Source: Clostridia bacterium
GTDB taxonomy: Bacteria; Bacillota; Clostridia; Christensenellales; Borkfalkiaceae
Reading direction: 5' to 3'
DNA: 64,000 nt
Assembly: GCA_021204825.1 (NCBI GenBank)
Contig: JAJPYR010000095.1
Span: 1 to 64,000, forward strand
A model generated the notes under the pieces. The model ran no database searches. It was not told where the DNA came from and saw nothing but the letters and a program-made list of their open reading frames with translations. Made by a program: the position numbers and the translations under genes. The first letter of the stretch is position 1; the number at the start of each line of letters is the position of its first letter. Of the stretch, positions 1-9,454 are shown piece after piece.

Positions 1-256
1 GCGCATATCCTGCCGTCTGTCCCGCTGCCTGTTGCGCAGGCGCATATCCTGCCGCCTGTCCCGCAGCCGCAGCGGAAGACACCTGCTGCGCATTCTGAAT
101 ATTGGTCCCGCACACAGGGCAGAACCTTGCTGAAGGGGACAGAAGGCTCCCGCACCCGGGGCATCTTTTGACCGCCATATCCAGATTGGCGCCGCACACA
201 GCGCAGAATTTTGCATTGTCTGCGCTCTCACAGCCGCACTTGTAACATTTCTTCAT
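1..256 (-). CDS. Zinc-ribbon protein with Gln/Ala/Gly-rich repeats, truncated by window edge
   Basis: Manual reverse translation from ATG at 256: MKKCYKCGCESADNAKFCAVCGANLDMAVKRCPGCGSLLSPSARFCPVCGTNIQNAQQVSS...AAGYAPAQQAAGQTAGYA; paired CxxC zinc ribbons then repeats; runs off the left edge (not in ORF track). Confidence 0.75.
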   Translation of the reverse strand, partial: MKKCYKCGCESADNAKFCAVCGANLDMAVKRCPGCGSLLSPSARFCPVCGTNIQNAQQVSSAAAAGQAAGYAPAQQAAGQTAGYA

Positions 257-575
257 ATACCCATCCTCACAGCGGATTTCATATCTGACCTATTAGACAC
301 TTTGTAATGTAGATTTTACCCTCCAAAGAGGCATGGTGTCAATAAGATGCACGCCATTCAGGCCTAATATGTCTTCAAAACAGCAGGATGTGCAATGACA
401 TTGCAAGCCCTTTCAAAGCCCCGTTTCCGGCCGGAACTGCTACACAGTAGCACTTTGAATGAACCTGTCCGGAAAACCGCAGAAACGGCAGAAATTACTG
501 AAATCGATTTTTATCCGGAGGGGTTGACTTCCCCTTCCGGCAGTGTACACTGTTTTAGTCTGAACAGCAGAGCAT

Positions 576-2486
576 ATGCTCTGCAGAATCTCCAAAGGAC
601 AGGTGCAAAGCCATTCCATGCCAAAGCCCAGCACTACGGCAATGAGCTCGCTTACGGACAGCATAGCCGCCATACTCCAGCAAAGCAGGGGTTGTCTTGC
701 TGAGGATAATCCGGGATATGAGACAGATGACGCTGTTTCTCACCGGACAGTTTTGCTGTGCCTGCTGCACCTGTGCATACACTGCACCAAAGATACGGAT
801 GCCAGCCCTGCGCCCTCAGCTTTTGGGAGCCTTGTCCAAGGCATAGAGGACAACGGCTGGACAAACACTTTCATGCCTGTGGCCAAAGAGTATGCCGCCA
901 TGGATGTGTCCGGGTGCTATGATAAGGTCTTAAGCATCCGCGGGGTGAAGGAGTGGAGGTCACTGTGGCCATATGCTCTGGAGACCTTCGAGTACTCTCC
1001 GGAGCAGTTCCTGGGCTCATCATATGCCCGTGGGATTCACAGGATAGGCTTTGCCAAGAAAAGCCAGGGGATCTATTATACTCCGGAGGATGTCATATCC
1101 TTCATGACAGAGGAGTGTGAGAGGCATTTCACAGATGATATGCCCTGCAGGACATATCTGGACTGCAGCTGCGGGGCAGGCGCTTTCCTGCTGCATACAG
1201 CAGACCGTATTCTCCAAAGGCACGAGGGACCTCTGTCTGCGGATGACATTGCGGCTCTTGTTGAAAGGTCCATATGGGGCATAGACATAAGCCCGGCTGC
1301 CGTGCTGAACGCAAAATTCCTGTTCATGGCGTACGCATATGAAAAATGTCCTAAGATGGAAGGCGCACAGGCATTGTGGGACACACTTGAGAGCCATATC
1401 ATATGCGGGGATGCAGCAAAGCTCCCGGAGCTTATGGAGGAGCATCCCCGGATGCCGAAGAAGTTTGACTGCATAACTGGCAATCCGCCGTATGTCACCC
1501 TGGACGGGCATGACAACCTGTGCATACGCTTTGTGGAGAACATGATGGCCTTTTCCAGCGAGAGAAGCAGCTCTGCCCTGATACTGCCCCTGTCTGTAAC
1601 CTTCTCGCAGAGCAGGAGCTTCAGCAAGCTGCGCCAGGCTATTATGGATGACAAGAGTGCCACATGGCGCTTTGCATCCTTTGACAGAACTCCGGACTCA
1701 CTGTTCGGGGATCACGTCAAGACCAGGAACACCATTGTGTTCCGCACAACCCTGGAATCTCCCCGGCAGATTCTCTCCACAGGCATCATCCGCTGGACTG
1801 CAGAGAACAGGGATGAACTGTTCACGGACCTCAAATACGCAGATGTGCAGGATGTAATGGACAGAACCTGCATCCCAAAGCTGCAGAACGGCCTGGAGCT
1901 GGACGCATACAGGAAGCTTAAAAGGGGCGGGGAGCCTCTGGCATTCCTGCTGTGGCAGAAGGACGGAAGCGGAGAGCACTGTGTGGCAGTAAACGGCACT
2001 GCATACAACTGGATCTGCGCCTATGACCACCTGCCGCCCTCCGAAGACTTAAGCGGCAGACCGTACATCCCTTCATCCATGGCACTCTACACGCTGCCTT
2101 CACAGGAGGATGTGTACTTCTGCGTGGCCATGCTGAGCAACAGAATCACATACTGGTACTGGACAGCAACAGGGGATGAATTCCACGTAGGCTCCAGGCT
2201 GTATGACACCCTGTACCTTGGCAAGGGTTCGTTTTCCCGGGAGGCGTATCTCAGGATAGTGAGTCTCGGAAGGGAGTACTGCAGCAGCATCACCAAGTAC
2301 CCTACGTGCTCATACAACGCGGGCAAAAAGGTGGTGAATTATGATTACCGCCCGCTGCTTCCTGTGGTCCGGTCCATAGAAGCGGAGATAATCCGGGCAA
2401 AACAGATAGATCCTGCATTTCTGGATTACATAGCAGACTGGCATTACAGCCAGGTGTACTGCGGACGCAGCACAGTACGGCAGTGA
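576..2486 (+). CDS. N6-adenine DNA methyltransferase, Eco57I/type IIG-like (start uncertain; ATG at 642 possible)
   Basis: Motif I-like TYLDCSCGAGAFLL and motif IV NPPY (CITGNPPYVTLDG); C-terminal specificity-like region. Confidence 0.85.
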   Translation: MLCRISKGQVQSHSMPKPSTTAMSSLTDSIAAILQQSRGCLAEDNPGYETDDAVSHRTVLLCLLHLCIHCTKDTDASPAPSAFGSLVQGIEDNGWTNTFMPVAKEYAAMDVSGCYDKVLSIRGVKEWRSLWPYALETFEYSPEQFLGSSYARGIHRIGFAKKSQGIYYTPEDVISFMTEECERHFTDDMPCRTYLDCSCGAGAFLLHTADRILQRHEGPLSADDIAALVERSIWGIDISPAAVLNAKFLFMAYAYEKCPKMEGAQALWDTLESHIICGDAAKLPELMEEHPRMPKKFDCITGNPPYVTLDGHDNLCIRFVENMMAFSSERSSSALILPLSVTFSQSRSFSKLRQAIMDDKSATWRFASFDRTPDSLFGDHVKTRNTIVFRTTLESPRQILSTGIIRWTAENRDELFTDLKYADVQDVMDRTCIPKLQNGLELDAYRKLKRGGEPLAFLLWQKDGSGEHCVAVNGTAYNWICAYDHLPPSEDLSGRPYIPSSMALYTLPSQEDVYFCVAMLSNRITYWYWTATGDEFHVGSRLYDTLYLGKGSFSREAYLRIVSLGREYCSSITKYPTCSYNAGKKVVNYDYRPLLPVVRSIEAEIIRAKQIDPAFLDYIADWHYSQVYCGRSTVRQ

Positions 2487-2499
2487 ATGGTTAGCCCCG

Positions 2500-2528
2500 C
2501 TGCAGAGCGGCATAAGTCCGCATAACCC
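2500..2528 (+). repeat. 29-nt direct repeat copy 1 flanking the AAA-ATPase gene
   Basis: ctgcagagcggcataagtccgcataaccc, 27/29 identical to 4491-4519. Confidence 0.8.
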
Positions 2529-2627
2529 GTCTCTAAGGCCGCATCAAAGCGTGTCCGGGGTGAAGAACAGTAATTATAGTGTAAATGTCAAGCACTTTTT
2601 TACATGGTAGGGTAAGAAGTTTTTTAC

Positions 2628-4346
2628 ATGGCCAATGATATTATGAGTGATAACGCACGGAAAAGAATTGTTCCGGGAGCAATAACATTTGAGGAAGCAG
2701 CGGATTCATACTACGTGGATAAGACGCTGTTTATCCGGGATGTCATAGAAAGGGACTGGCAGGTGTCGGTTATAACGCGTCCCAGAAGGTTCGGCAAGAG
2801 CCTCAATATGGAGATGCTCAAGACCTTCTTTGAAAAGACTGTGGAGGACACATCCAGGTATTTCCGTGACAAGAAGATCTGGGCATGCGGTGAAGAATAT
2901 CGAACGGAGCAGGGTAAGTATCCTGTGATATACCTTAATTTAGCTGGTGTGGATGATGACAGTTGGGCTGAGTCATATGAAGATATTAAGGAATTGATTG
3001 CATCGGAATTTAACAGACACAAAGAGCTTTTAAGCAGCAAACTTCTAACTCAGACAGATATCGGCAGGTATAAAAAAATTGTAAACAAGAAGGCAAACAG
3101 GGCCGAATACCGTTCATCCCTGAACACGCTGTCCGATATGCTTTACAAACATTATGAGAAGATGCCAATCATTCTCATTGATGAGTATGATGTCCCGATT
3201 CAGTCCGGATATGACAAAGGGTATTATGATGTCCGGGACTTTATGAGCGGGTTCCTGCTGAAGGGGCTGAAATACAACCCTGATTTTAAGTTTGCGGTTT
3301 TGACAGGTGTGCTGCCTGTATCCGGCTCAAGCCTGTCCCGCAGCCTGAACAGCTTTGATTACTATACGGCTTTAAGCAGCCGTTATGCAGAACATTTCGG
3401 CTTCACAAGGGATGAAGTGCGTGATATGCTGGCATACTATAGTGCAGAGGACAAGTACAAGGAAGTCTGTGAGTGGTATGACGGATACATGTTTGGAGAC
3501 ACTGAAGTCTTTAACCCGTGGTCTGTGCTTAACTGCATAAGGGACGGGTTTGCCCCGGATGTATACTGGGCCAATACCGGCAATAACCTGGATCTGGGCA
3601 AACTGCTTGAGGATGTATCCCTTGAGGCTGCTGTGAAAATCTCAGATCTCAGGGACGGGGGCACGGTTACTGCCAGGATTGATGAGACTGTTGATTACTC
3701 AGAGCTTATGAAGGACAGTGAGAATGTCTTCACGCTGCTTCTCCATTACGGGTATCTCATAGCCACAGGAGAAAACACTGACTATCTGAGCATGTACAAT
3801 TGCGCCAGCACGGTGAAGACCACAGACCGGTATTATTATCTCAAAGTTCCCAATGAGGAAGTTGCCAGAGTGTTCAGGGAAGAGGTTTCCGGCCGGATGA
3901 TTGTATCAGAGAACGAATTCGATGAGATTTGGGAAATAATTGAACGGTTTGATGAACAGGAAATTGAAGACGGAATGCAGAAGTTCATTGAGGACAGCGT
4001 GACACACCGGGATGCCCCGTATGAGGCATTCTATTCCGGTTTCATAAGATGCATGTGCAAGTACAAGAAGAAAGAATACACTGTCATAGCAGAGGGAAAT
4101 TCCGGCAAAGGGATAGTGGATATTGCCATGAAGCCTAACAATCCAGGGAAGCCTGGCATTGTCATTGAGCTTGAACGTATAAGTGATGACAATCCGGATA
4201 AACTCAAGAAGGCGGCTTATGCCGGGCTTAAGCAGATTACAGACCAAAAGTATGACACTGTTCTGCGGGTCCAGGGAGTTACGGACATCGTTAAAATCGG
4301 AATGGCGTTCAGCGGAACTTCCGTAAAGGCAGCCATATCACGCTGA
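2628..4346 (+). CDS. AAA-ATPase-like / PD-(D/E)XK nuclease family protein (DUF1703 type)
   Basis: N-terminus FEEAADSYYVDKTLFIRDVIERDWQVSVITRPRRFGKSLNMEML is typical of the AAA-ATPase_like family; C-terminal GKGIVDIAMKP...VIELE PDDEXK_9-like. Confidence 0.9.
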   Translation: MANDIMSDNARKRIVPGAITFEEAADSYYVDKTLFIRDVIERDWQVSVITRPRRFGKSLNMEMLKTFFEKTVEDTSRYFRDKKIWACGEEYRTEQGKYPVIYLNLAGVDDDSWAESYEDIKELIASEFNRHKELLSSKLLTQTDIGRYKKIVNKKANRAEYRSSLNTLSDMLYKHYEKMPIILIDEYDVPIQSGYDKGYYDVRDFMSGFLLKGLKYNPDFKFAVLTGVLPVSGSSLSRSLNSFDYYTALSSRYAEHFGFTRDEVRDMLAYYSAEDKYKEVCEWYDGYMFGDTEVFNPWSVLNCIRDGFAPDVYWANTGNNLDLGKLLEDVSLEAAVKISDLRDGGTVTARIDETVDYSELMKDSENVFTLLLHYGYLIATGENTDYLSMYNCASTVKTTDRYYYLKVPNEEVARVFREEVSGRMIVSENEFDEIWEIIERFDEQEIEDGMQKFIEDSVTHRDAPYEAFYSGFIRCMCKYKKKEYTVIAEGNSGKGIVDIAMKPNNPGKPGIVIELERISDDNPDKLKKAAYAGLKQITDQKYDTVLRVQGVTDIVKIGMAFSGTSVKAAISR

Positions 4347-4490
4347 GCTTCCTTTTCAGGAACGTCAACGCATGCATAACCCAGGTCCGTACCTTGCTGG
4401 CCGGACACACATCAATACAAGAGCATAACACAGCGCCGCAGCTGTAAAGCCGCGGCGTTTTCTGCATGCGGAAAAAACCTGCGGCAGGCC

Positions 4491-4519
4491 CTGCAGTGCG
4501 GCATAAGTCTGCATAACCC
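4491..4519 (+). repeat. 29-nt direct repeat copy 2 flanking the AAA-ATPase gene
   Basis: ctgcagtgcggcataagtctgcataaccc. Confidence 0.8.
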
Positions 4520-4704
4520 TCATCCAAGTCTGTTTTAAAGCCCGCCTAAGGTCATATGGCATCCGCAGCAGTTGTACGGCATTTTGCGCTTAAGTGCCGT
4601 CTAATCCTTTACTTTTGCCCTTCAGGGGATTATAATTCATATGATATGGACCTGCACGTGAGGCAGGGCATGGAAACTCACGGAAGGGAAGGAGGCTCTA
4701 AGGC

Positions 4705-5025
4705 ATGGAGATATCATGGGCATGCTTCGGAATAGGCCTCGTTATCCTCGCTGTGGGAATAGTCATGTTCTTCGGAGGCCTGCATGTCTTCTTCCGCTCA
4801 TGGAAGAGGATGCCGGAGGCGGAGAAGCAGAAGATCCATATAAAGGCCCTGTGCCACAACTTAGGGGGTGTCATTGCCGTCTGCGGTGTCATTGTCCTGG
4901 TGGCGGCATTCTGGCCGTACTTTCTGGACAAGCTGTTCGTGTGGTTCATGGTGGCCTGGTTCGTTTGTGCGGCCATAGACCTCGTATGGATCTCCAGGAG
5001 CGGCAGGTATGAGGACAAAAAGTAA
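4705..5025 (+). CDS. Small DUF3784-like membrane protein
   Basis: 106 aa with three hydrophobic segments; RBS-like ggaaggagg upstream. Confidence 0.6.
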   Translation: MEISWACFGIGLVILAVGIVMFFGGLHVFFRSWKRMPEAEKQKIHIKALCHNLGGVIAVCGVIVLVAAFWPYFLDKLFVWFMVAWFVCAAIDLVWISRSGRYEDKK

Positions 5026-5251
5026 GCTCATATGGCGCATTGAACGCACATATGCGCAAGAAGACGGCCGGATGGCCGCCGGGGCTTTCTCCGGCTTGAA
5101 GGCCGGCGGAGGGATATGGAGCACAGGCATCCGGATTTTTAAAATACAGAATACAGCATTGTTTTTGCGGACGTAGCATATACTTGGGAATGCAAAAGCT
5201 TCGAAGCATTTGATACGGAAACATAACAGCCGGACCATGAAGGCCCAAAGC

Positions 5252-5313
5252 AAAGGAGAAGGACTGCCCAGGGCAGTTCATCTTCTCCTTTGAAAAATCT
5301 CTGTGAAAGGAGG
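5252..5313 (+). promoter_or_regulatory. mgtA 5' leader: hairpin with possible anti-Shine-Dalgarno / SD alternative pairing
   Basis: AAAGGAGAAG (5252-5261) pairs with CTTCTCCTTT (5282-5291); the same CTCCTTT arm can pair with SD AAAGGAG at 5306-5312. Confidence 0.5.
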
Positions 5314-5321
5314 CTGGAAAG

Positions 5322-8102
5322 TTGAAGAAAAAGAAGCAAGGACGCAGCGCGAAGGAAGTCCAGGCCGAGAGGGAGAGACAGAACGCCTGGCTCAAAAAAG
5401 CGGCGTGCGAGGACGTCCAAAGTGTCTATAGTGAAATCGGCTCCAGGCCGGAAGGGCTTTCGGAAGATGAGATAGACGAAAGCCGTGAGAAGTGGGGGAC
5501 CAACAAGGTTACGGGCCACAAGAAGAAGTCCCTGGCCCGGAGGTTCTTCGGGTCGTTCGTGGACCCGTTCTCGCTCATTCTCCTTGTGCTGCTGATCGTT
5601 TCGCTGGTAACGGATGTCATAGTTCCCATATTCACCGGGGATGACATGGACTTCATCACCATAGTGATCATCGCCCTCATGGTCATAATCTCCGGCATAA
5701 TGAGATTCATACAGGAGTCCCGCTCCGGCAATGCCGCAGCGAGGCTCATGGCCCTGATAACCACAATGTGCACCGTGGACCGGAAGGGTTATGTCAAGCT
5801 GGACGTGCCCCTGGAGGACGTTGTGGTGGGAGATATAGTGCACCTTTCCAACGGGGACATGGTGCCTGCAGACCTTCGCATAATAGAGGCGAAGGATCTT
5901 TTCGTGTCCCAGTCTTCCATGACGGGCGAAAGCGAGCCCGTGGAAAAGCTCGCAGCCCCCACGGAAGGTGAGATGGAGAGCATAACGGACTATCCGTCCA
6001 TTGCCTTTATGGGCTCCAACGTAGTATCCGGGTCCGGCAAGGGAGTGGTTGTGGCCACAGGGGACAGGACAATGTTCGGCACCCTGTCCGCAGGCGTTAC
6101 GGACGAGCCTGTTGAGACCAGCTTCACCAAGGGAGTGAACGCCGTCTCCATGGTCCTTATAAGGTTCATGATCATAATGGTGCCAATTGTGTTCATCATA
6201 AACGGCGTGACCCGCGGCGTTGTCTATGACGGCGGCTCATCCGGCTGGATAAGCGCCCTCGTATACGCCCTCTCCATAGCCGTAGGGCTCACCCCTGAGA
6301 TGCTGCCCATGATAGTCACCACATGCCTTGCCAAGGGCGCCGTCTCCATGTCCAAGGAGAAGGTTGTGGTCAAGAACATGAACTCCATACAAAACTTCGG
6401 GGCAATGGACATCCTCTGCACGGACAAAACCGGGACGCTCACCCAGGACCGCGTGGTGCTGGAATACTACATGAACGTGAACGGCGAGGAAGACTCGCGT
6501 GTTCTTAGGCACGCGTACCTCAACAGCTACTTCCAGACCGGGTACAAGAACTTAATGGACCAGGCCATAATCCTCAGGACGGAGCAGCAGGAGATGCAGG
6601 ACAAGACCCTCACGGACCTGTCTGAGACATACACGAAGATAGACGAGATTCCCTTTGACTTTGTCCGGCGCCGGCTTACAACCGTTGTGCAGGACAAACA
6701 CGGCAAAATACAGATGGTTACCAAGGGCGCCGTGGAGGAGATGCTCTCCATATGCTCCTTCGCGGAAGTGGAGGGGCAGGTCACACCGCTTTCGGATGAC
6801 GTAAAGGCCCGCATACTTGAGACCGTGGATGAGCTGAGCTCCAGGGGCTTCAGAGTCCTTGTCCTTGCGCAGAAGTCGGACTTCGGCTACACCAAGTCCT
6901 TCGGGGATGAGGATGAGCATGACCTGGTGCTTCTCGGGTACCTTGCCTTCCTGGACCCTCCCAAGGAGACCACAGCGGATGCCATACAGGCCCTGCGCAG
7001 GCACGGCGTTACAACAAAGGTCTTAACCGGAGACAACGAGAAGGTTACGGCCACCATATGCGCGCAGGTCGGCATAAAGGTAAGGAACATGCTCCTGGGC
7101 CGTGACATAGAGCCCATGACGGATGCGGAGCTTGAGGAGCGTGTGGAGGACACGGACGTCTTCGCAAAGCTCACCCCGGACCAGAAGACCCGCGTGGTTA
7201 CAGCCCTCCGCAACAGAGGGCACGTGGTAGGCTTCATGGGAGACGGCATAAATGATGCCGCGGCAATGAAGGCGGCGGATGTAGGCATATCCGTGGATAC
7301 GGCCGTGGACATTGCCAAAGAGTCCGCAGACATAATCCTTCTTGAGAAGGACCTCATGGTCCTGGAAAAGGGCATCATAGAAGGGCGCAAGACATACGCC
7401 AACATGATAAAGTACATCAAGATGACGGTCTCCACAAACTTCGGCACCGTCTTCTCGGCAGTCGTGGCCTCAGCCCTTCTGCCCGGCTTCCAGCCCATGC
7501 TTGCGCAGCACCTTCTTATCCTTAACCTCGTATACGACTTCGGCTGCATAGCGATACCCTGGGACAACGTGGATGAAGAGTTCATCCGAAAGCCCCGCAC
7601 CTGGGACGCCTCGTCCGTCATGTCCTTTGCCGTGTGGATAGGGCCATCGAGCTGTTTCTTTGACTTCACCACATACGCCATAATGTACTTCGTCTTCTGC
7701 CCCATGCAGAACGGCGGCTATCTCTATTCCGAGATAACGGATGCCGTAGCGGCATCCCAGGGCACAACCGTGGAGGCCATGAAGGCCGCATACGAGGGCC
7801 TGTTCCAGGCCGGCTGGTTCCTTGAGTCCATATGGTCCCATGTGCTTGTAATCCACATGATCCGCACGGAGAAGATCCCGTTCGTGCAGTCCCACGCTTC
7901 CTGGCAGCTTACAACCTTCTCCATAATAGCCAGCGTGGTCCTCACCGTGATACCCTTCACGCCTCTTGGCACCAACTATCTCCATTTCGTTGCACCCACA
8001 GGCTGGTACTTCCTGTACCTTGTGCCCTGTGTCATTCTGTACCTGCTTCTCGCCCAGTGCATAAAAAGGGCCTATGTGCGCCATTACGGCGAGTTGCTAT
8101 GA
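5322..8102 (+). CDS. mgtA: Magnesium-translocating P-type ATPase (TTG start)
   Basis: P-type ATPase DKTGTLTQD, TGES, GDGINDAAAMKAADVGISV motifs; MgtA-like length and C-terminal TMs; aaaggagg SD at 5306. Confidence 0.95.
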   Translation: MKKKKQGRSAKEVQAERERQNAWLKKAACEDVQSVYSEIGSRPEGLSEDEIDESREKWGTNKVTGHKKKSLARRFFGSFVDPFSLILLVLLIVSLVTDVIVPIFTGDDMDFITIVIIALMVIISGIMRFIQESRSGNAAARLMALITTMCTVDRKGYVKLDVPLEDVVVGDIVHLSNGDMVPADLRIIEAKDLFVSQSSMTGESEPVEKLAAPTEGEMESITDYPSIAFMGSNVVSGSGKGVVVATGDRTMFGTLSAGVTDEPVETSFTKGVNAVSMVLIRFMIIMVPIVFIINGVTRGVVYDGGSSGWISALVYALSIAVGLTPEMLPMIVTTCLAKGAVSMSKEKVVVKNMNSIQNFGAMDILCTDKTGTLTQDRVVLEYYMNVNGEEDSRVLRHAYLNSYFQTGYKNLMDQAIILRTEQQEMQDKTLTDLSETYTKIDEIPFDFVRRRLTTVVQDKHGKIQMVTKGAVEEMLSICSFAEVEGQVTPLSDDVKARILETVDELSSRGFRVLVLAQKSDFGYTKSFGDEDEHDLVLLGYLAFLDPPKETTADAIQALRRHGVTTKVLTGDNEKVTATICAQVGIKVRNMLLGRDIEPMTDAELEERVEDTDVFAKLTPDQKTRVVTALRNRGHVVGFMGDGINDAAAMKAADVGISVDTAVDIAKESADIILLEKDLMVLEKGIIEGRKTYANMIKYIKMTVSTNFGTVFSAVVASALLPGFQPMLAQHLLILNLVYDFGCIAIPWDNVDEEFIRKPRTWDASSVMSFAVWIGPSSCFFDFTTYAIMYFVFCPMQNGGYLYSEITDAVAASQGTTVEAMKAAYEGLFQAGWFLESIWSHVLVIHMIRTEKIPFVQSHASWQLTTFSIIASVVLTVIPFTPLGTNYLHFVAPTGWYFLYLVPCVILYLLLAQCIKRAYVRHYGELL

Positions 8103-8126
8103 TGCAGGGGAAGGAGGCAGCAAGTC

Positions 8127-8573
8127 ATGTTATATTCACTTCTTTCCAACTTCTGGTATGAACTCTGGAACCCCTTCTATGAAAAAGTCTTCGGTTCCAT
8201 CCATTCCGGCTCCGGCTGGCTGAACTGGGGCTTCTGGATAGCCATGATAGTGACCGTAATCCTTGCGGTCATATACATCATAATCTGCTGGGCGCCCAAG
8301 CCCAAGATCCGTGATGACGCAGAGGACATAGTCCAGAAGCGCCGCATAAAGCGCAAGCGCACCAAGGCTGCGCAGCTTCGCAAGCGCGCCCAGGCCGCCC
8401 GCGACTACCTTTCCGAGCAGCCTGAAGACCTCACCGCCCAGCAGCAGAAGCAGGCCGTAGAGGCCGCCCTCCAGATGGAGCAGGAGGCCTCCGAAGCAGA
8501 GGCCGCCGCACAAGCCCTCGAAGAGCAGTTCGAGGAGGAAGAGGAGCAGGAGCACGGCCAGGACAGGGACTAA
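8127..8573 (+). CDS. Small single-TM protein with basic then acidic coiled-coil tail, downstream of mgtA
   Basis: GGAAGGAGG SD; TM GFWIAMIVTVILAVIYIIICW, Lys/Arg-rich segment, Glu-rich tail; 24 nt after mgtA stop. Confidence 0.7.
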   Translation: MLYSLLSNFWYELWNPFYEKVFGSIHSGSGWLNWGFWIAMIVTVILAVIYIIICWAPKPKIRDDAEDIVQKRRIKRKRTKAAQLRKRAQAARDYLSEQPEDLTAQQQKQAVEAALQMEQEASEAEAAAQALEEQFEEEEEQEHGQDRD

Positions 8574-8763
8574 CCCGTCCCATCCATCCTGTCTGCCCGT
8601 CCCTCGTCAGCAGACCATCCACATACCCACAGACAACACAATACACGTACACCATATCCCGGCAAGCCTTAAGCGGCTCTGCCGGGATTCCTGTTGTCCA
8701 GACCACCCCGCACATCTGTCACGCATGCCGCAGACAGCCCCAAAAGGAGCCTCCGGGTTTGTC

Positions 8764-8786
8764 TCGCGCGCACGCGCGCGTGCGCG
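8764..8786. repeat. Alternating purine-pyrimidine (Z-DNA-prone) palindromic tract
   Basis: cgcgcgcacgcgcgcgtgcgcgt; contains 20-nt perfect palindrome cgcgcacgcgcgcgtgcgcg (8766-8785). Confidence 0.7.
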
Positions 8787-9073
8787 TTACCAATAAAATA
8801 TATAGTATGTGTGTGCTTTATGTTCAGTTTGGGCTGTTCATGAACATATGTTCGTCATTTCACCCAATCCACAAAATCCTGCATTTACAGGGGTTCTTAA
8901 ACGGCTGTTTTGTGCATATATGTAGTAATTTCTTGTTTTCAATACCCCTTTGCATTCTCTCGCTGACCTTCTAAAATTCAAATTATAGCACACTCTTTTA
9001 CACCAGTGAAGACAGTATGACATGATTTCCTTTAAACTTTTTTTATTGATCTTTTTAAGGTTACAATTATGGT

Positions 9074-9101
9074 TTGACAAATATATAAATTATGGTATAA
9101 T
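9074..9101 (+). promoter_or_regulatory. Consensus sigma70-type promoter for toxin-antitoxin locus
   Basis: TTGACA (9074-9079), 16-nt spacer, TATAAT (9096-9101). Confidence 0.8.
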
Positions 9102-9139
9102 TATGTCCATAAAGATTAAACAATACGGAGGCAATAGTT

Positions 9140-9454
9140 ATGCGTCGATCATTACCAATGGTAATTCCTATCAATGAACTTAAGAATACAGCTAAGATAT
9201 CTCAGATGTGCAAGGATAGTGATACGCCTATTATCATAACAAAGAATGGTTATGGTGAAATGGTTCTTATGAGTATTGAATTGTATGAAATCCAGCAGGT
9301 ACAGGAGAGGGCTGCCGCACTTATCAATGAAGCTTTGGATGAAAGAGATGCCGGAGCAGAGGCTGTGGATGGGGAAGAATTTTTTGAATCTCTGAGGAAG
9401 AAGTATGGAAGGAAAAAAGTATCAGGTGAGGATTTATCCCAGAGCACAGAATGA
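9140..9454 (+). CDS. Phd/YefM-family type II antitoxin (first copy, full length)
   Basis: MRRSLPMVIPINELKNTAKISQMCKDSDTPIIITKNGYGEMVLMSIELYE typical Phd/YefM N-terminus. Confidence 0.9.
   Translation: MRRSLPMVIPINELKNTAKISQMCKDSDTPIIITKNGYGEMVLMSIELYEIQQVQERAAALINEALDERDAGAEAVDGEEFFESLRKKYGRKKVSGEDLSQSTE

Noticed and set aside
5160-5320. Canonical M-box (ykoK) magnesium riboswitch upstream of mgtA
   Set aside because: Only vague resemblance (tacggaaaca...); the conserved gugaggcucc core is absent. Kept only as a generic leader-switch hypothesis.
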